From assembly GCA_016720545.1 (NCBI GenBank), contig JADKKK010000002.1, positions 1-64,000 of the forward strand: DNA of 64,000 bases. Direction: 5' to 3'. A program made the position numbers and the translations under genes. Below are positions 36,066 to 43,271 of the stretch, piece by piece; the first letter of the stretch is position 1; each line of letters starts with the position of its first letter. The notes under the pieces were generated by a model, which saw only the letters and a list, made by a program, of their open reading frames with translations, searched no databases and was not told the origin of the DNA. The stretch is from Myxococcales bacterium. Its GTDB lineage: Bacteria; Myxococcota_A; Polyangia; Polyangiales; Polyangiaceae.

Positions 36066-37172
36066 GTGAGCGATCGCGACCGGAGCGGCCAGCCGCCAGA
36101 GCCCGACGCGGCGACCATCTCGCGTGTCCGAGGGGCGCTCCACGACGTGTCGAACGCGCTCACGGTGCTCCTCGGTTGGGTCGAGGAGGCGCAGAGCCCG
36201 GCCGCGAGCCGTGACGAAGTGAGGGCCGCCCTGCGAGTCGTCGAGGCGCACGCACGCCGCGCCCGCGACCTCGCTCGCTGGGCGGTCAAAGGGGCCGTCG
36301 GCGGGGCCGCGGACGTGGCCTCGGAGCCGTCCCCCGCGGACTGCGACGCGGTGGTCAGCGAGGCGCTCGCGGGGCTCGCGATGGCGGCGCGCGACGCAGG
36401 GGTCACCCTCGCGGTCGAGGGGCACGCCGCGGGCGCCACCGTGTGCGCGCCGGAGGCCCTCCACCACGCCCTCGTGAACCTCGCGCTGAACGCGGTGGCG
36501 TTCTCCCCGCGCGGGGGAGTGGTGACGGTGGCCGTCGAGGCGCGTCCGGGGTGCGTCGTGCTCGCGGTCTCCGACGAAGGTCGGGGCGTCGCGGCGCCGG
36601 CCGAGGTGTTCTCGGGCCGGTCGGGCCGCGAGGGCGGCAGCGGCGTGGGGCTCGCGCACTCGCGCGGCATCGCGCGCGGGCTCGGCGGCGATCTCGAGCT
36701 CGATCCGGGCGGCTCGGGCGCCACGTTTCGGCTCACGTGGCCGCGGGCCGACGAGACCCCACGACCGAGCGGCGCGAGCGTGCGCGGTGGGGCCTCGCTC
36801 GCGGGGCGCCGGATCCTCGTCGTCGAGGACGACCCCGACGTGCTCTCGCTCCTCGAGGCGGCGCTCGGCGCGCGGGGGGCCACGGTGGTGGTCGCCGGCG
36901 ACCGCCTCGCCCTCGACGCCGCCCTCACCGAGCCACACCACGGCGTGGTGCTCGATCTCTCGCCGCTCGAGCCGCTCGAGGGCCACCTCGAGGACGACCT
37001 CGCGCGCATGGCCTCGGCGGGTGCCCCGGGTGCCCCCATCGTGCTCGCCACCGGCGCGGCCGACCGCGTGCCCGCGAGCCTCGCGGGCGCGCTCCGCCTC
37101 GTGCGCAAGCCCTTCGAGCTCAGCGAGCTGCTCGAGGCGCTCGCCGGCGCGACGGCACGCCCTCGTGCGTAA
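36066..37172 (+). CDS. Hybrid histidine kinase with C-terminal receiver domain
   Basis: 368 aa from GTG 36066; a TTG at 36024 is possible and neither has a strong ribosome site. The N-terminal helix carries LHDVSNALTVLLGW, a dimerisation region with the likely phospho-His. The ATPase domain has the N box (NLALNAVAFSP), G1 (SDEGRGV) and G2 (GGSGVGLAHSRGIARGLGG). Residues ~240-365 form a receiver with VVEDDPDVLSLL, likely acceptor Asp in VVLDLSPLE, and VRKPFEL. No sensor or membrane domain: it is a soluble kinase that must take input through a partner. It stands alone just upstream of tRNA-Leu. Confidence 0.85.
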   Translation: MSDRDRSGQPPEPDAATISRVRGALHDVSNALTVLLGWVEEAQSPAASRDEVRAALRVVEAHARRARDLARWAVKGAVGGAADVASEPSPADCDAVVSEALAGLAMAARDAGVTLAVEGHAAGATVCAPEALHHALVNLALNAVAFSPRGGVVTVAVEARPGCVVLAVSDEGRGVAAPAEVFSGRSGREGGSGVGLAHSRGIARGLGGDLELDPGGSGATFRLTWPRADETPRPSGASVRGGASLAGRRILVVEDDPDVLSLLEAALGARGATVVVAGDRLALDAALTEPHHGVVLDLSPLEPLEGHLEDDLARMASAGAPGAPIVLATGAADRVPASLAGALRLVRKPFELSELLEALAGATARPRA

Positions 37173-37270
37173 GGGGGCGCCGCGTTGCGCGGCCGTCGAG
37201 CCCCGCCACGAGCGCGGTGGCGGCGGCGGAGCCGATTTTCTCGTTCGGAGCGCCGCCTTGTCGATGCCGC

Positions 37271-37297
37271 TTGACTCGGCGGCCAAAATGGTAGAAA
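37271..37297 (+). promoter_or_regulatory. Candidate tRNA promoter
   Basis: TTGACT (37271-37276), a 15-base spacer and TAGAAA (37292-37297). The -10 box lies about 20 bases before the mature tRNA 5' end, giving a short leader. The spacer is shorter than ideal, but the region is AT-rich relative to its surroundings. Confidence 0.45.
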
Positions 37298-37316
37298 AGC
37301 TCGCCCACTGCACGAC

Positions 37317-37398
37317 GCGAAGGTGGCGGAATTGGCAGACGCACTAGCTTGAGGTGCTAGCGGGTAACACCGTGGGGGTTCAAGTCCCCCCCTTCGCA
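37317..37398 (+). tRNA. tRNA-Leu (GAG)
   Basis: The acceptor stem GCGAAGG (37317-37323) pairs with CCTTCGC (37391-37397), with A as discriminator. The anticodon stem CTAGC/GCTAG encloses loop TTGAGGT with anticodon GAG. A leucine-type long variable arm (GCGGGTAACACCGT) follows, then a T stem GGGGG/CCCCC around TTCAAGT. The CCA end is not encoded (ACA follows). Class II tRNA, reads CUC/CUU leucine codons. Confidence 0.96.
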
Positions 37399-37415
37399 CA
37401 AAGTGGCCACACGAA

Positions 37416-37454
37416 GACGGCCGCGACCCCCCGGGGTGGCGGCCGTCGTCATTT
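37416..37454 (+). terminator. Strong hairpin after tRNA-Leu, probable terminator
   Basis: Arms GACGGCCGC (37416-37424) and GCGGCCGTC (37439-37447) are perfect inverse complements, with ACCCC/GGGGT able to extend the stem inside. The tail GTCATTTCC has only a short T run, so termination may be partial. Confidence 0.6.
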
Positions 37455-37502
37455 CCGACGAACACGCGCTGAAAGCGGCGCGCAGAGCTTGCGCGCCGCC
37501 CC

Positions 37503-38345
37503 ATGTCTGGTAGCCCTCGCACCCGGAGTACCGCCAAGACCGTGCGATCGCAAGCTACGCAAGCCGACCCCGCTACGCCCCGCCTCGACCCCACCGCCGC
37601 GGCGGAGGCCCCGCCTTCCTCGCGGGCGTCGAGGCTGCTGCGGGCCATCTCGATCGCCTCGCAGCCGCCGCCACCCGCGCCCCTCTACGCGCCGGCCGAG
37701 GTGTACGGGCGCGAGGCCATCGCCAACATCGCCCGGCATCTGCCGCCCATCGAGCGGGCCTACGCGAAGGTGAGGTTCTCGATTCTGCGGCCGAAGCTCC
37801 TCAGCGTCATGGACCTGCTCCTCCCCGACCAGGGGCGCATCCTCGACATCGGCTGCGGTTTCGGCCTCTTCGCTGCGTACTTCGGGCAGACCCACCCGGG
37901 CCGGCGCATCACGGGCGTCGACCCCGACGGCCGCCGCATCGAGATGGCGCGACGGGTGGCCAGCGGCCTCGGCCTCGACGCCCAGTTCGTCACCGGCGAC
38001 GCCCGCGACGTCGAGCTCGAGGGGCGCTTCGACGCCGCGTACGTGCTCGACGTCATGCACCACATCCCACGTGACGACCAGCGCACCCTCCTCGCGGCGC
38101 TCCGCGACCGCCTGGCGCCGCGGGGCGTGCTCGTGGTGAAGGACATCACCACCGCGCCCACGTTCGGGCTGAAGTTCACCGAGCTGCTCGATCGCGTGAT
38201 GGTCGGCTGGGACGAGCCGCTCGCCTACCGCCACCACCGCGAGTGGGGCGAGATGCTCACCTCGCTCGGCTTCCACGTGCGGATGGTCCGGGTGCCCGAC
38301 GTGCTCCCGTATCCGCACGTCGTCATCGCGGCGACCAAGCTCTAG
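37503..38345 (+). CDS. Class I SAM-dependent methyltransferase
   Basis: 280 aa from ATG 37503. After a ~50-residue Pro/Ala/Thr-rich, basic N-terminus there is a Rossmann methyltransferase fold: motif I ILDIGCGFGLFAAYFG (near 112), GVDPDGRRIEMARR, FVTGDARDVE, AAYVLDVMHHIPRDDQRTLL (post-motif II and III), RGVLVVKDITTAP. Late residues are helical with EWGEMLTSLGFHV. The substrate is unknown; small-molecule or lipid acceptors are typical of this group. The TAG stop (38343-38345) lies inside the CTAG border of a repeat element, so the C-terminus may have been reset by the insertion. Confidence 0.87.
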   Translation: MSGSPRTRSTAKTVRSQATQADPATPRLDPTAAAEAPPSSRASRLLRAISIASQPPPPAPLYAPAEVYGREAIANIARHLPPIERAYAKVRFSILRPKLLSVMDLLLPDQGRILDIGCGFGLFAAYFGQTHPGRRITGVDPDGRRIEMARRVASGLGLDAQFVTGDARDVELEGRFDAAYVLDVMHHIPRDDQRTLLAALRDRLAPRGVLVVKDITTAPTFGLKFTELLDRVMVGWDEPLAYRHHREWGEMLTSLGFHVRMVRVPDVLPYPHVVIAATKL

Positions 38346-38501
38346 AGCGCCGAACCGCTTGATTCGGTCGGCTTTTCGCCGATTTACGTCGCCGTACTTC
38401 GTTGCTCGTCCTCGCCTAGCAGCAGTAGGACTCGTCGTCGCGCCTCGCACGGCTCGCAACTCGGCGAAAATCCCCGGTCATCAAGCGGTTCGGCGCTCTA
38501 G
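38342..38501. mobile_element. 160-bp MITE-like palindromic element, intact copy
   Basis: Perfect 22-base terminal inverted repeats at 38342-38363 and 38480-38501; the inner 18 bases are AGCGCCGAACCGCTTGAT, bordered by CTAG at each end. CTAG could be a 4-base target duplication, as made by IS5-type elements. Internal pairs TTTTCGCCGA/TCGGCGAAAA and CCTA(GCAGCAG)TAGG let the unit fold into a long branched hairpin. No coding frame with a transposase is present, so movement would need help in trans. A second copy lies at 48682-48822. The structure could also end transcription from both sides. Confidence 0.8.
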
Positions 38502-38552
38502 TCCCCTGGAGTCGTGGTTCGTATCAGAAGTCGGTCTTCGGTGTCATTCCGA

Positions 38553-38736
38553 GGAGCGAGGGGTGCCCGTTTTCGGCGGCGGCGGGCCCGTCCTCAACTC
38601 GGACGTCGTTCCGCGCGGTGGAGGCGGCGCTTTGCGCTCAGGGGACAGTGGTTTCGGGTGTGACCGCGCGAGAACGCCGACCCTCGAACATGAGTATCCT
38701 CCCACCGCCGCCGAAGACGGGACACCCCCTCGCTCC
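38553..38736. repeat. Long imperfect inverted repeat
   Basis: The left arm 38553-38582 (GGAGCGAGGGGTGCCCGTTT then TCGGCGGCGG) is nearly the inverse complement of 38705-38736; the differences are two small insertions and one or two mismatches. The enclosed 122 bases contain no supported gene. It lies just after the MITE-like element and before the Crp/Fnr gene. It may be a second non-autonomous element or a structured RNA; only one copy is seen in the window. Confidence 0.6.
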
Positions 38737-38867
38737 CTTGTGGCGAAAGGCCGAGCCGCGCGACTTCTGTAAGGGATCACGCTTCCAGGAGACTAGCAGC
38801 TCGCGTACGCGCGCGCAGTGTCACGCTTGCGCGCGAGGGGCGGGCTCTCTACCCTACGCCCGCGGCC

Positions 38868-39575
38868 ATGACGTCCCCGCCTACTCGCGCCCCCGCCTCC
38901 CTCGGCTCGCCCGACAGCGCGCCCACCTCGGCGGAGCTCGAGGTCTTCGGCCAGCTCGCGCCCCGGTTCGGGTGCGTGTTCCGCGCCGGCGAGGTGCTCT
39001 ACTCCGAGGGCGATCCGGCCGACCGCGCCTTCCTCTTGCTGTCGGGGCGGGTCCGCGTCGTCAAGCGCGTGCGCCAAGCCGAACGCAGCGTGAGCGTCGC
39101 GCGCGCCGGCGAGCTGCTCGGGGAGGCCGCGCTGCTCACGGGGCACGTCCGCACGCAGACGGCCGTCGCGCTCTCCGACGGCACCGCGCTCGCATTCGAC
39201 CGCCCATCCTTCCGGGAGACCGTGATGATGTACCCGGCGCTCGGCGCGCGGGTATGCGAACAAATGATCAGTCGTGTCCGCGACAGCGAGGACCAGCTCG
39301 AGGTCATCACCCTGCGCGATACGCAGTGCAGGATCGTCCGCGCGCTCGTGAAGCTCGCGCGGGCGCAGCAGGGCGCCGTGCTTGAGCTCTCTCCAATCGA
39401 GCTGTCCGCCCGGGTGGGGCTCGACGTGGACACGGTCAAGCGCACGGTGCTCCGCCTGCGCGAGCAGCACTACCTCCGCATCGTCGGCGAGAAGATCGAG
39501 ATCCTGGAGCGCGACGCGCTGAACCAGCTCTCGACCCTCCTCGACGCAAAAGAAGAGCTCCGCGGCGCGACCTGA
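38868..39575 (+). CDS. Crp/Fnr-family transcriptional regulator
   Basis: 235 aa from ATG 38868. Residues ~25-140 form a cyclic-nucleotide-binding type beta roll (FRAGEVLYSEGDPADRAFLL, GRVRVVKRV, AGELLGEAALLTGHVRTQTA). A long dimer helix follows (VCEQMISRVRDSEDQLEV). The C-terminal winged helix (~165-225) has LSPIELSARVGLDVDTVKRTV as recognition region. There are no cysteines at the N-terminus for an Fe-S cluster, so an Fnr-type oxygen sensor is unlikely. Effector and targets are unknown; the hairpin at 39602-39641 just downstream could be a terminator or a binding site. Confidence 0.9.
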   Translation: MTSPPTRAPASLGSPDSAPTSAELEVFGQLAPRFGCVFRAGEVLYSEGDPADRAFLLLSGRVRVVKRVRQAERSVSVARAGELLGEAALLTGHVRTQTAVALSDGTALAFDRPSFRETVMMYPALGARVCEQMISRVRDSEDQLEVITLRDTQCRIVRALVKLARAQQGAVLELSPIELSARVGLDVDTVKRTVLRLREQHYLRIVGEKIEILERDALNQLSTLLDAKEELRGAT

Positions 39576-39899
39576 ACGGGCGGAGGGTAGGGGAGGACCC
39601 CCGACAAATCGCTCGGATTCGCCCGAATGGTCGATTTGTCGCCCAAATGGCGGTCCAAAGACCTCAACTCGAGGGTTGACGGGGAGCACCCTCCCAGGTA
39701 GGTCCATGGCCACGCAGACCCGCTCCGGGAAGTCACTTTTTCTGCGCGCTTTTCCTCTTGCCTTGTGTTGACGGGTGGTTTCTTGGCGGTCCCGCCGCCG
39801 TTCGTCGTTCGTGGCGACACCTCGCCTTCGGCTCCGGCTCGCCATCGACCTTGGTTCGCCCCTGCGGGGCTCACTTTCAGGTTCGTACGCCGAATCCCC
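39576..39899 (+). other. Intergenic region between Crp/Fnr and Tgl-like genes
   Basis: 324 bases with no supported gene. It holds a strong hairpin at 39602-39641 (listed separately). Two TTGACG boxes (about 39679 and 39768) are possible -35 sites for the downstream gene, but neither has a convincing -10. The frame open from 39765 is Pro-rich before the lipoprotein signal and is not used as the start. Confidence 0.4.
39602..39641. promoter_or_regulatory. Perfect 10-base inverted repeat, hairpin or operator
   Basis: CGACAAATCG (39602-39611) and CGATTTGTCG (39632-39641) are perfect inverse complements, with an inner pair ATTCG/CGAAT. It lies 27 bases after the Crp/Fnr stop codon. There is no T-run after it, so a classical terminator is uncertain; AT-rich arms in GC-rich DNA also fit a protein-binding site. 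Confidence 0.55.
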
Positions 39900-40775
39900 A
39901 TGATCGCTTCCCCCCTCCCCAAGCGCGCGACGCGTCAGACCCTCCCGAGCCCCACGGCGTCTCGCCTGGGCGCGCTCGCGCACGTCGCGGCCGTCGCGCT
40001 GCTCGTGGGCGCGGCGGGATGCTCCCGCGGGCCGACCCAGCCCGGGGCCCTCAGCGAGGAGCGCCAGAGCGAGGCCGAGTACGACGTCGCTCGCGAATTC
40101 TTCGGCAAGCGTCAGTACCGCCCAGCGCTCGAGCACGCGCGCCGCGCGGTGGAGCTGAACGACGAGAACGCGAAGGGCGCCTACCTCACGTCGATCGTGT
40201 ACCTCGCCTTTTGTGCGGGCGATCCGGCCTCGCCCGACTGCAGGCTGCCCGAGGCCGAGCGCTTCGCGCGGCTCGCCGTGAAGGCGGACGAGCGCTTCCG
40301 CGACGCGAAGAACTTGCTTGGCAACGTCTTGATTCTTCAGAAAAAATTCAAGGAGGCGATCGAGGTGCTGGAGCCGCTTACGCGCGATCCCGCCTACATC
40401 GAGAGCCACCTCGCGTGGAACAACCTCGGCTGGGCCCAGACCGAGGCCGGTCAGCTCGACGCCGCCATCGCTTCGCTCAAGAACGCCGTCGCGCAGCCGC
40501 GCTTCTGCGTCGGTCACTACCGCCTCGGGATCGCCTACGAGAAGAAGTCCGACCTGGCTCGCGCCGAGTCGAGCTTCAGCAGCGCGCTCGCGGTCGAGAG
40601 CCCGGACTGCCAGTCGCTTCAAGACGCTTGGGACGCGCGCGGCCGCGTGCGACTCCGGCTCGGCCGGGCCGTCGACGCGAAGACCGACTTCGAGCGCTGC
40701 CGTGAAATTTCCCCGAAGACCCCCACCGGGGCGCTCTGCGCGAAGGCCGCGGCGAGCCTCACGGGGGGCACCTGA
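39900..40775 (+). CDS. TPR lipoprotein, PilF/Tgl-like
   Basis: 291 aa from ATG 39900, chosen because the signal peptide starts there (HVAAVALLVGAAGC, Cys near residue 42). Mature protein is made of tetratricopeptide repeats: YDVAREFFGKRQYRPALEHARRAVEL, then KNLLGNVLILQKKFKEAIEVLEPL, then WNNLGWAQTEAGQLDAAIASL (each quoted in part) and a last repeat with two Cys. Layout and length match PilF/Tgl pilotins that help the type IV pilus secretin assemble, though other outer-membrane TPR lipoproteins look similar. Followed by RodZ-like and recO genes, one base after its stop. Confidence 0.72.
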   Translation: MIASPLPKRATRQTLPSPTASRLGALAHVAAVALLVGAAGCSRGPTQPGALSEERQSEAEYDVAREFFGKRQYRPALEHARRAVELNDENAKGAYLTSIVYLAFCAGDPASPDCRLPEAERFARLAVKADERFRDAKNLLGNVLILQKKFKEAIEVLEPLTRDPAYIESHLAWNNLGWAQTEAGQLDAAIASLKNAVAQPRFCVGHYRLGIAYEKKSDLARAESSFSSALAVESPDCQSLQDAWDARGRVRLRLGRAVDAKTDFERCREISPKTPTGALCAKAAASLTGGT

Positions 40776-40776
40776 G

Positions 40777-41304
40777 ATGGAGATGCCGTTGAACGACACG
40801 CTGAGCAAGTCGGGCACGTCGGGCGCCGCCGGTGAGCGCACACTCCGCCCCGCGGTCGATGCCGGCCAGCCGGTGGGCGCGCTCCTGAAGCGCCAGCGTG
40901 AGGCGAAGCTGATGAGCCTCGCCGAGGTCTCGCGCGTCACGCGCATTCCGCTGCACACGCTCGAGTCGATCGAGAAAGACCGCTTCGACGACCTGCCCGG
41001 CGAGGTGTTCATCCGCGGCTTCCTCAAGTCGTACGCGCGGGCCGTCGGCGCGACCCCCCAAGACGTGATCGCCCGGTACGCCTCGAGCCGCCGCGTGGCC
41101 ACGGTGAACCCGCTGCCCGTCGCCTCGCCCGTGCAGGCCGCCAGCGAGGGCCAGGGCCGCCGCTTCGGCGTCGCGATCGCCTTCGTGCTCCTGCTCATCC
41201 TTTTTACGCTCGCGCTCTCGATCGTCTTGAAGCCGCGCGGTCGCGACATGCCGCCCGAGCTCTCGCAGGGCGAGTCCGCGACCTCGGTCGACGGGCGCGG
41301 CTAG
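40777..41304 (+). CDS. RodZ-like helix-turn-helix membrane protein
   Basis: 175 aa from ATG 40777, one base after the preceding stop (TGAGATG). Residues ~28-95 are a HTH_25 domain (VGALLKRQREAKLMSLAEVS, LHTLESIEKDRFDDLPGEVF, RGFLKSYARAVG), typical of RodZ, which links MreB to the membrane. One helix follows (VAIAFVLLLILFTLALSIVL) and then a very short periplasmic tail, much shorter than in E. coli RodZ. A role in cell shape or envelope-linked gene control is inferred from the family. Confidence 0.82.
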   Translation: MEMPLNDTLSKSGTSGAAGERTLRPAVDAGQPVGALLKRQREAKLMSLAEVSRVTRIPLHTLESIEKDRFDDLPGEVFIRGFLKSYARAVGATPQDVIARYASSRRVATVNPLPVASPVQAASEGQGRRFGVAIAFVLLLILFTLALSIVLKPRGRDMPPELSQGESATSVDGRG

Positions 41305-41321
41305 CGGCCCGGGAGCCTGCC

Positions 41322-42083
41322 GTGGCGATCGCGCGCCCGGGTCGCGCGCGCGTGGTCGCGCTCGAGACCAACGCGCTCCTCGTGCGCGCCATCCCGTACG
41401 GCGAGGCCGACCTCGTCGCGCAGTTCTTCACCGAGCGTCACGGGCGGCTCTCCGCGATGGTGCGCGGCGGGCGGCGCTCGAAGAAGCGGGCGTCCGGTGG
41501 GTTCGAGCCTTTCCACACGCTCCACCTTCGCCTGGACGATCGCGGAGCCGAGCTCTGCACGCTCCGCGACGCGGAGATCTCGCAGGTTCGCGGGGGTCTC
41601 GTGGCTAGCCTGCCGGCGATGGACGCCGGGGGCCGCGCGCTGCGCTGGGCGCGCACGCTGTTCCCGCCGCGGGTGGCCGAGCCCGAGGCGTGGTCCACGC
41701 TCGTCGGCCTGCTCGACGCGCTCGACGCGGCGGAGGCGGGCGACGCGGGCGCGCCGGCCACGCTGCTGGCTTGGGCGGGGCTGCGCTTGCTCGCGAGCGC
41801 CGGGTTTGGCCTCGAGCTCGAGGCGTGTATCGTGTGTGGTAAGGTGTGTCCCGAGTCGCGCCGCGCGCTCGTGGACGTCGCCAGGGGCGGTGTGGTCTGC
41901 ACGGGGTGCGGCGGCGGCGCGCTCTCGCTGCCGTGGCCGGTGCGCCGCCTCGCTCAGGGGCTCGCGCGCGCGGAGACGGCAGCCGACCTCGCGCCCCACG
42001 TCGCCCCGACCGCCGCGCGGGCGCTCCTCGAGCTCGTCGCGCGGGCCATGGAGCATCACGCCCTCCAGGGGGCGCGGGCGTAG
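41322..42083 (+). CDS. recO: DNA repair protein RecO
   Basis: 253 aa from GTG 41322, 17 bases after the RodZ-like gene. The N-terminal OB fold shows ETNALLVRAIPYGEADLVAQFF and GRLSAMVRGGRRSKKR; the helical C-terminal domain carries a zinc-type set CIVCGKVCPESRRA...CTGCGGGAL. RecO loads RecA on SSB-coated DNA with RecR. It is last in the presumed TPR lipoprotein-RodZ-RecO transcript. Confidence 0.92.
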   Translation: MAIARPGRARVVALETNALLVRAIPYGEADLVAQFFTERHGRLSAMVRGGRRSKKRASGGFEPFHTLHLRLDDRGAELCTLRDAEISQVRGGLVASLPAMDAGGRALRWARTLFPPRVAEPEAWSTLVGLLDALDAAEAGDAGAPATLLAWAGLRLLASAGFGLELEACIVCGKVCPESRRALVDVARGGVVCTGCGGGALSLPWPVRRLAQGLARAETAADLAPHVAPTAARALLELVARAMEHHALQGARA

Positions 42084-42100
42084 CGCTCGAGGCTGTACCC

Positions 42101-43117
42101 TCAGCGCGGGGCGGCGGGGAACGACTTGCAGGCCTCGCCGAACTTGTCGAGCGCGTCCTTCAGGGCCTGCGAGAGATCTCCGTCGCAGATGCTGCTGAAG
42201 ACCGCGTTCTTCCCTGTCGCTGCGACGAACTGACCCAAGCGTTTGGCCTCGGCCGCGTCGCCGAAGCTCGATGTGCACTTGGTCTTCCCAGCGATGACCG
42301 CGGTGGCCCAGCGCCCCCTGTCGCCCTTCACGGCGTCGAGGACGGCGACGTAGCTCTCCGGCTTCTCCGCGCCGGTCTCGCAGACCGAAGGAATGGACTC
42401 GGTGATCTGGTTGGCCTTGATGGAGCAGTCGTCCTCGTCCGTGAGGAACACCACCGCGAGCAGGGCGTCGTCGCGAAGAAAGCCGATGTTCGTGTTGTCG
42501 GCCATGCGGTCGACGAGCCCGAGCTTCATGCACTCGAGGGGCATCTCTTCGCTGGGGCCGTTCGTGCCGACCCGGGCCCGGCACGGGAACGATGCGGCCG
42601 CCTCGCTCCGCTCGAGCCAGCGCTTCGACCCGCCGCAGTTGTTCCGGAACTTCCCGTCGTCGCCCTTCTCGGGCGGCACGGGGAGGCCGAACACGGTGAG
42701 GCTATAGGACTTTCCGGTGGTGGTGACGGCGACGCGGTAGTCGAGCGAGGTGCCCGCGCCGGTCTTGATGCTGTCGAGCACCGAGACGAACTTCGGGAAG
42801 TTCGTCGCCAGGTTCGACTGCTCTTCGCCCATGCTCCCGGAGTCGTCGATGACGAACAGGATGTCCATCTTCTCGCAGCCGGTGTTCGCGGGCGCGGGGC
42901 CGCCCTCGCCGGTGGGGGTGAACGCCCCGGGCGTGCCGCCGTCGCCGACGACGACGGGCGTGGTGGTGCCCGCCTCGCCGAACTCGTCAGGGACGACGCG
43001 GGCCGAAGAGCCGCACGCCGCCGTCGTCGCCGCGAGGACGGCGAGGCCGCCGCAGACCATCGCCACCGAACCTCGCGCCGCGCGCGGCACGCCCACCATC
43101 CCAAGCGTTCCAAGCAT
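42101..43117 (-). CDS. VWA domain lipoprotein
   Basis: 338 aa from ATG 43117. Signal sequence with a lipobox-like TTAACGSS (Cys near residue 35), then a Gly/Thr/Pro linker. A VWA domain starts near residue 84 with ILFVIDDSGSMGEEQ, the metal-ion site, and VVFLTDEDDCS further on. It has about ten cysteines, likely disulfides, so it is extracytoplasmic. This type of single-VWA lipoprotein is frequent in myxobacteria; ligand unknown. Convergent with recO. Confidence 0.87.
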   Translation of the reverse strand: MLGTLGMVGVPRAARGSVAMVCGGLAVLAATTAACGSSARVVPDEFGEAGTTTPVVVGDGGTPGAFTPTGEGGPAPANTGCEKMDILFVIDDSGSMGEEQSNLATNFPKFVSVLDSIKTGAGTSLDYRVAVTTTGKSYSLTVFGLPVPPEKGDDGKFRNNCGGSKRWLERSEAAASFPCRARVGTNGPSEEMPLECMKLGLVDRMADNTNIGFLRDDALLAVVFLTDEDDCSIKANQITESIPSVCETGAEKPESYVAVLDAVKGDRGRWATAVIAGKTKCTSSFGDAAEAKRLGQFVAATGKNAVFSSICDGDLSQALKDALDKFGEACKSFPAAPR

Positions 43118-43271
43118 GACGGCGCTCTAGCACGGGCCCTCCCGAGCGCCAACGCAACGACCGGCCGCGACGGGCCCATCCCCGCGTCGGCTCCCGTGGG
43201 CCGAGCCTCCCACGCACCGCGCTCGCGGTTTCCGATCGTCACCGCGCAGCCGGGTCGACTACGGTAGCGCT

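Noticed and set aside
38359..38772. 137-aa plus-strand frame across the repeat cluster
   Set aside because: It lies inside the palindromic elements; the similar short frame at the second copy reflects repeat identity, not a shared gene.
39765..39899. Upstream start for the TPR lipoprotein
   Set aside because: Would put 45 extra residues before a clear lipoprotein signal peptide that begins at ATG 39900.
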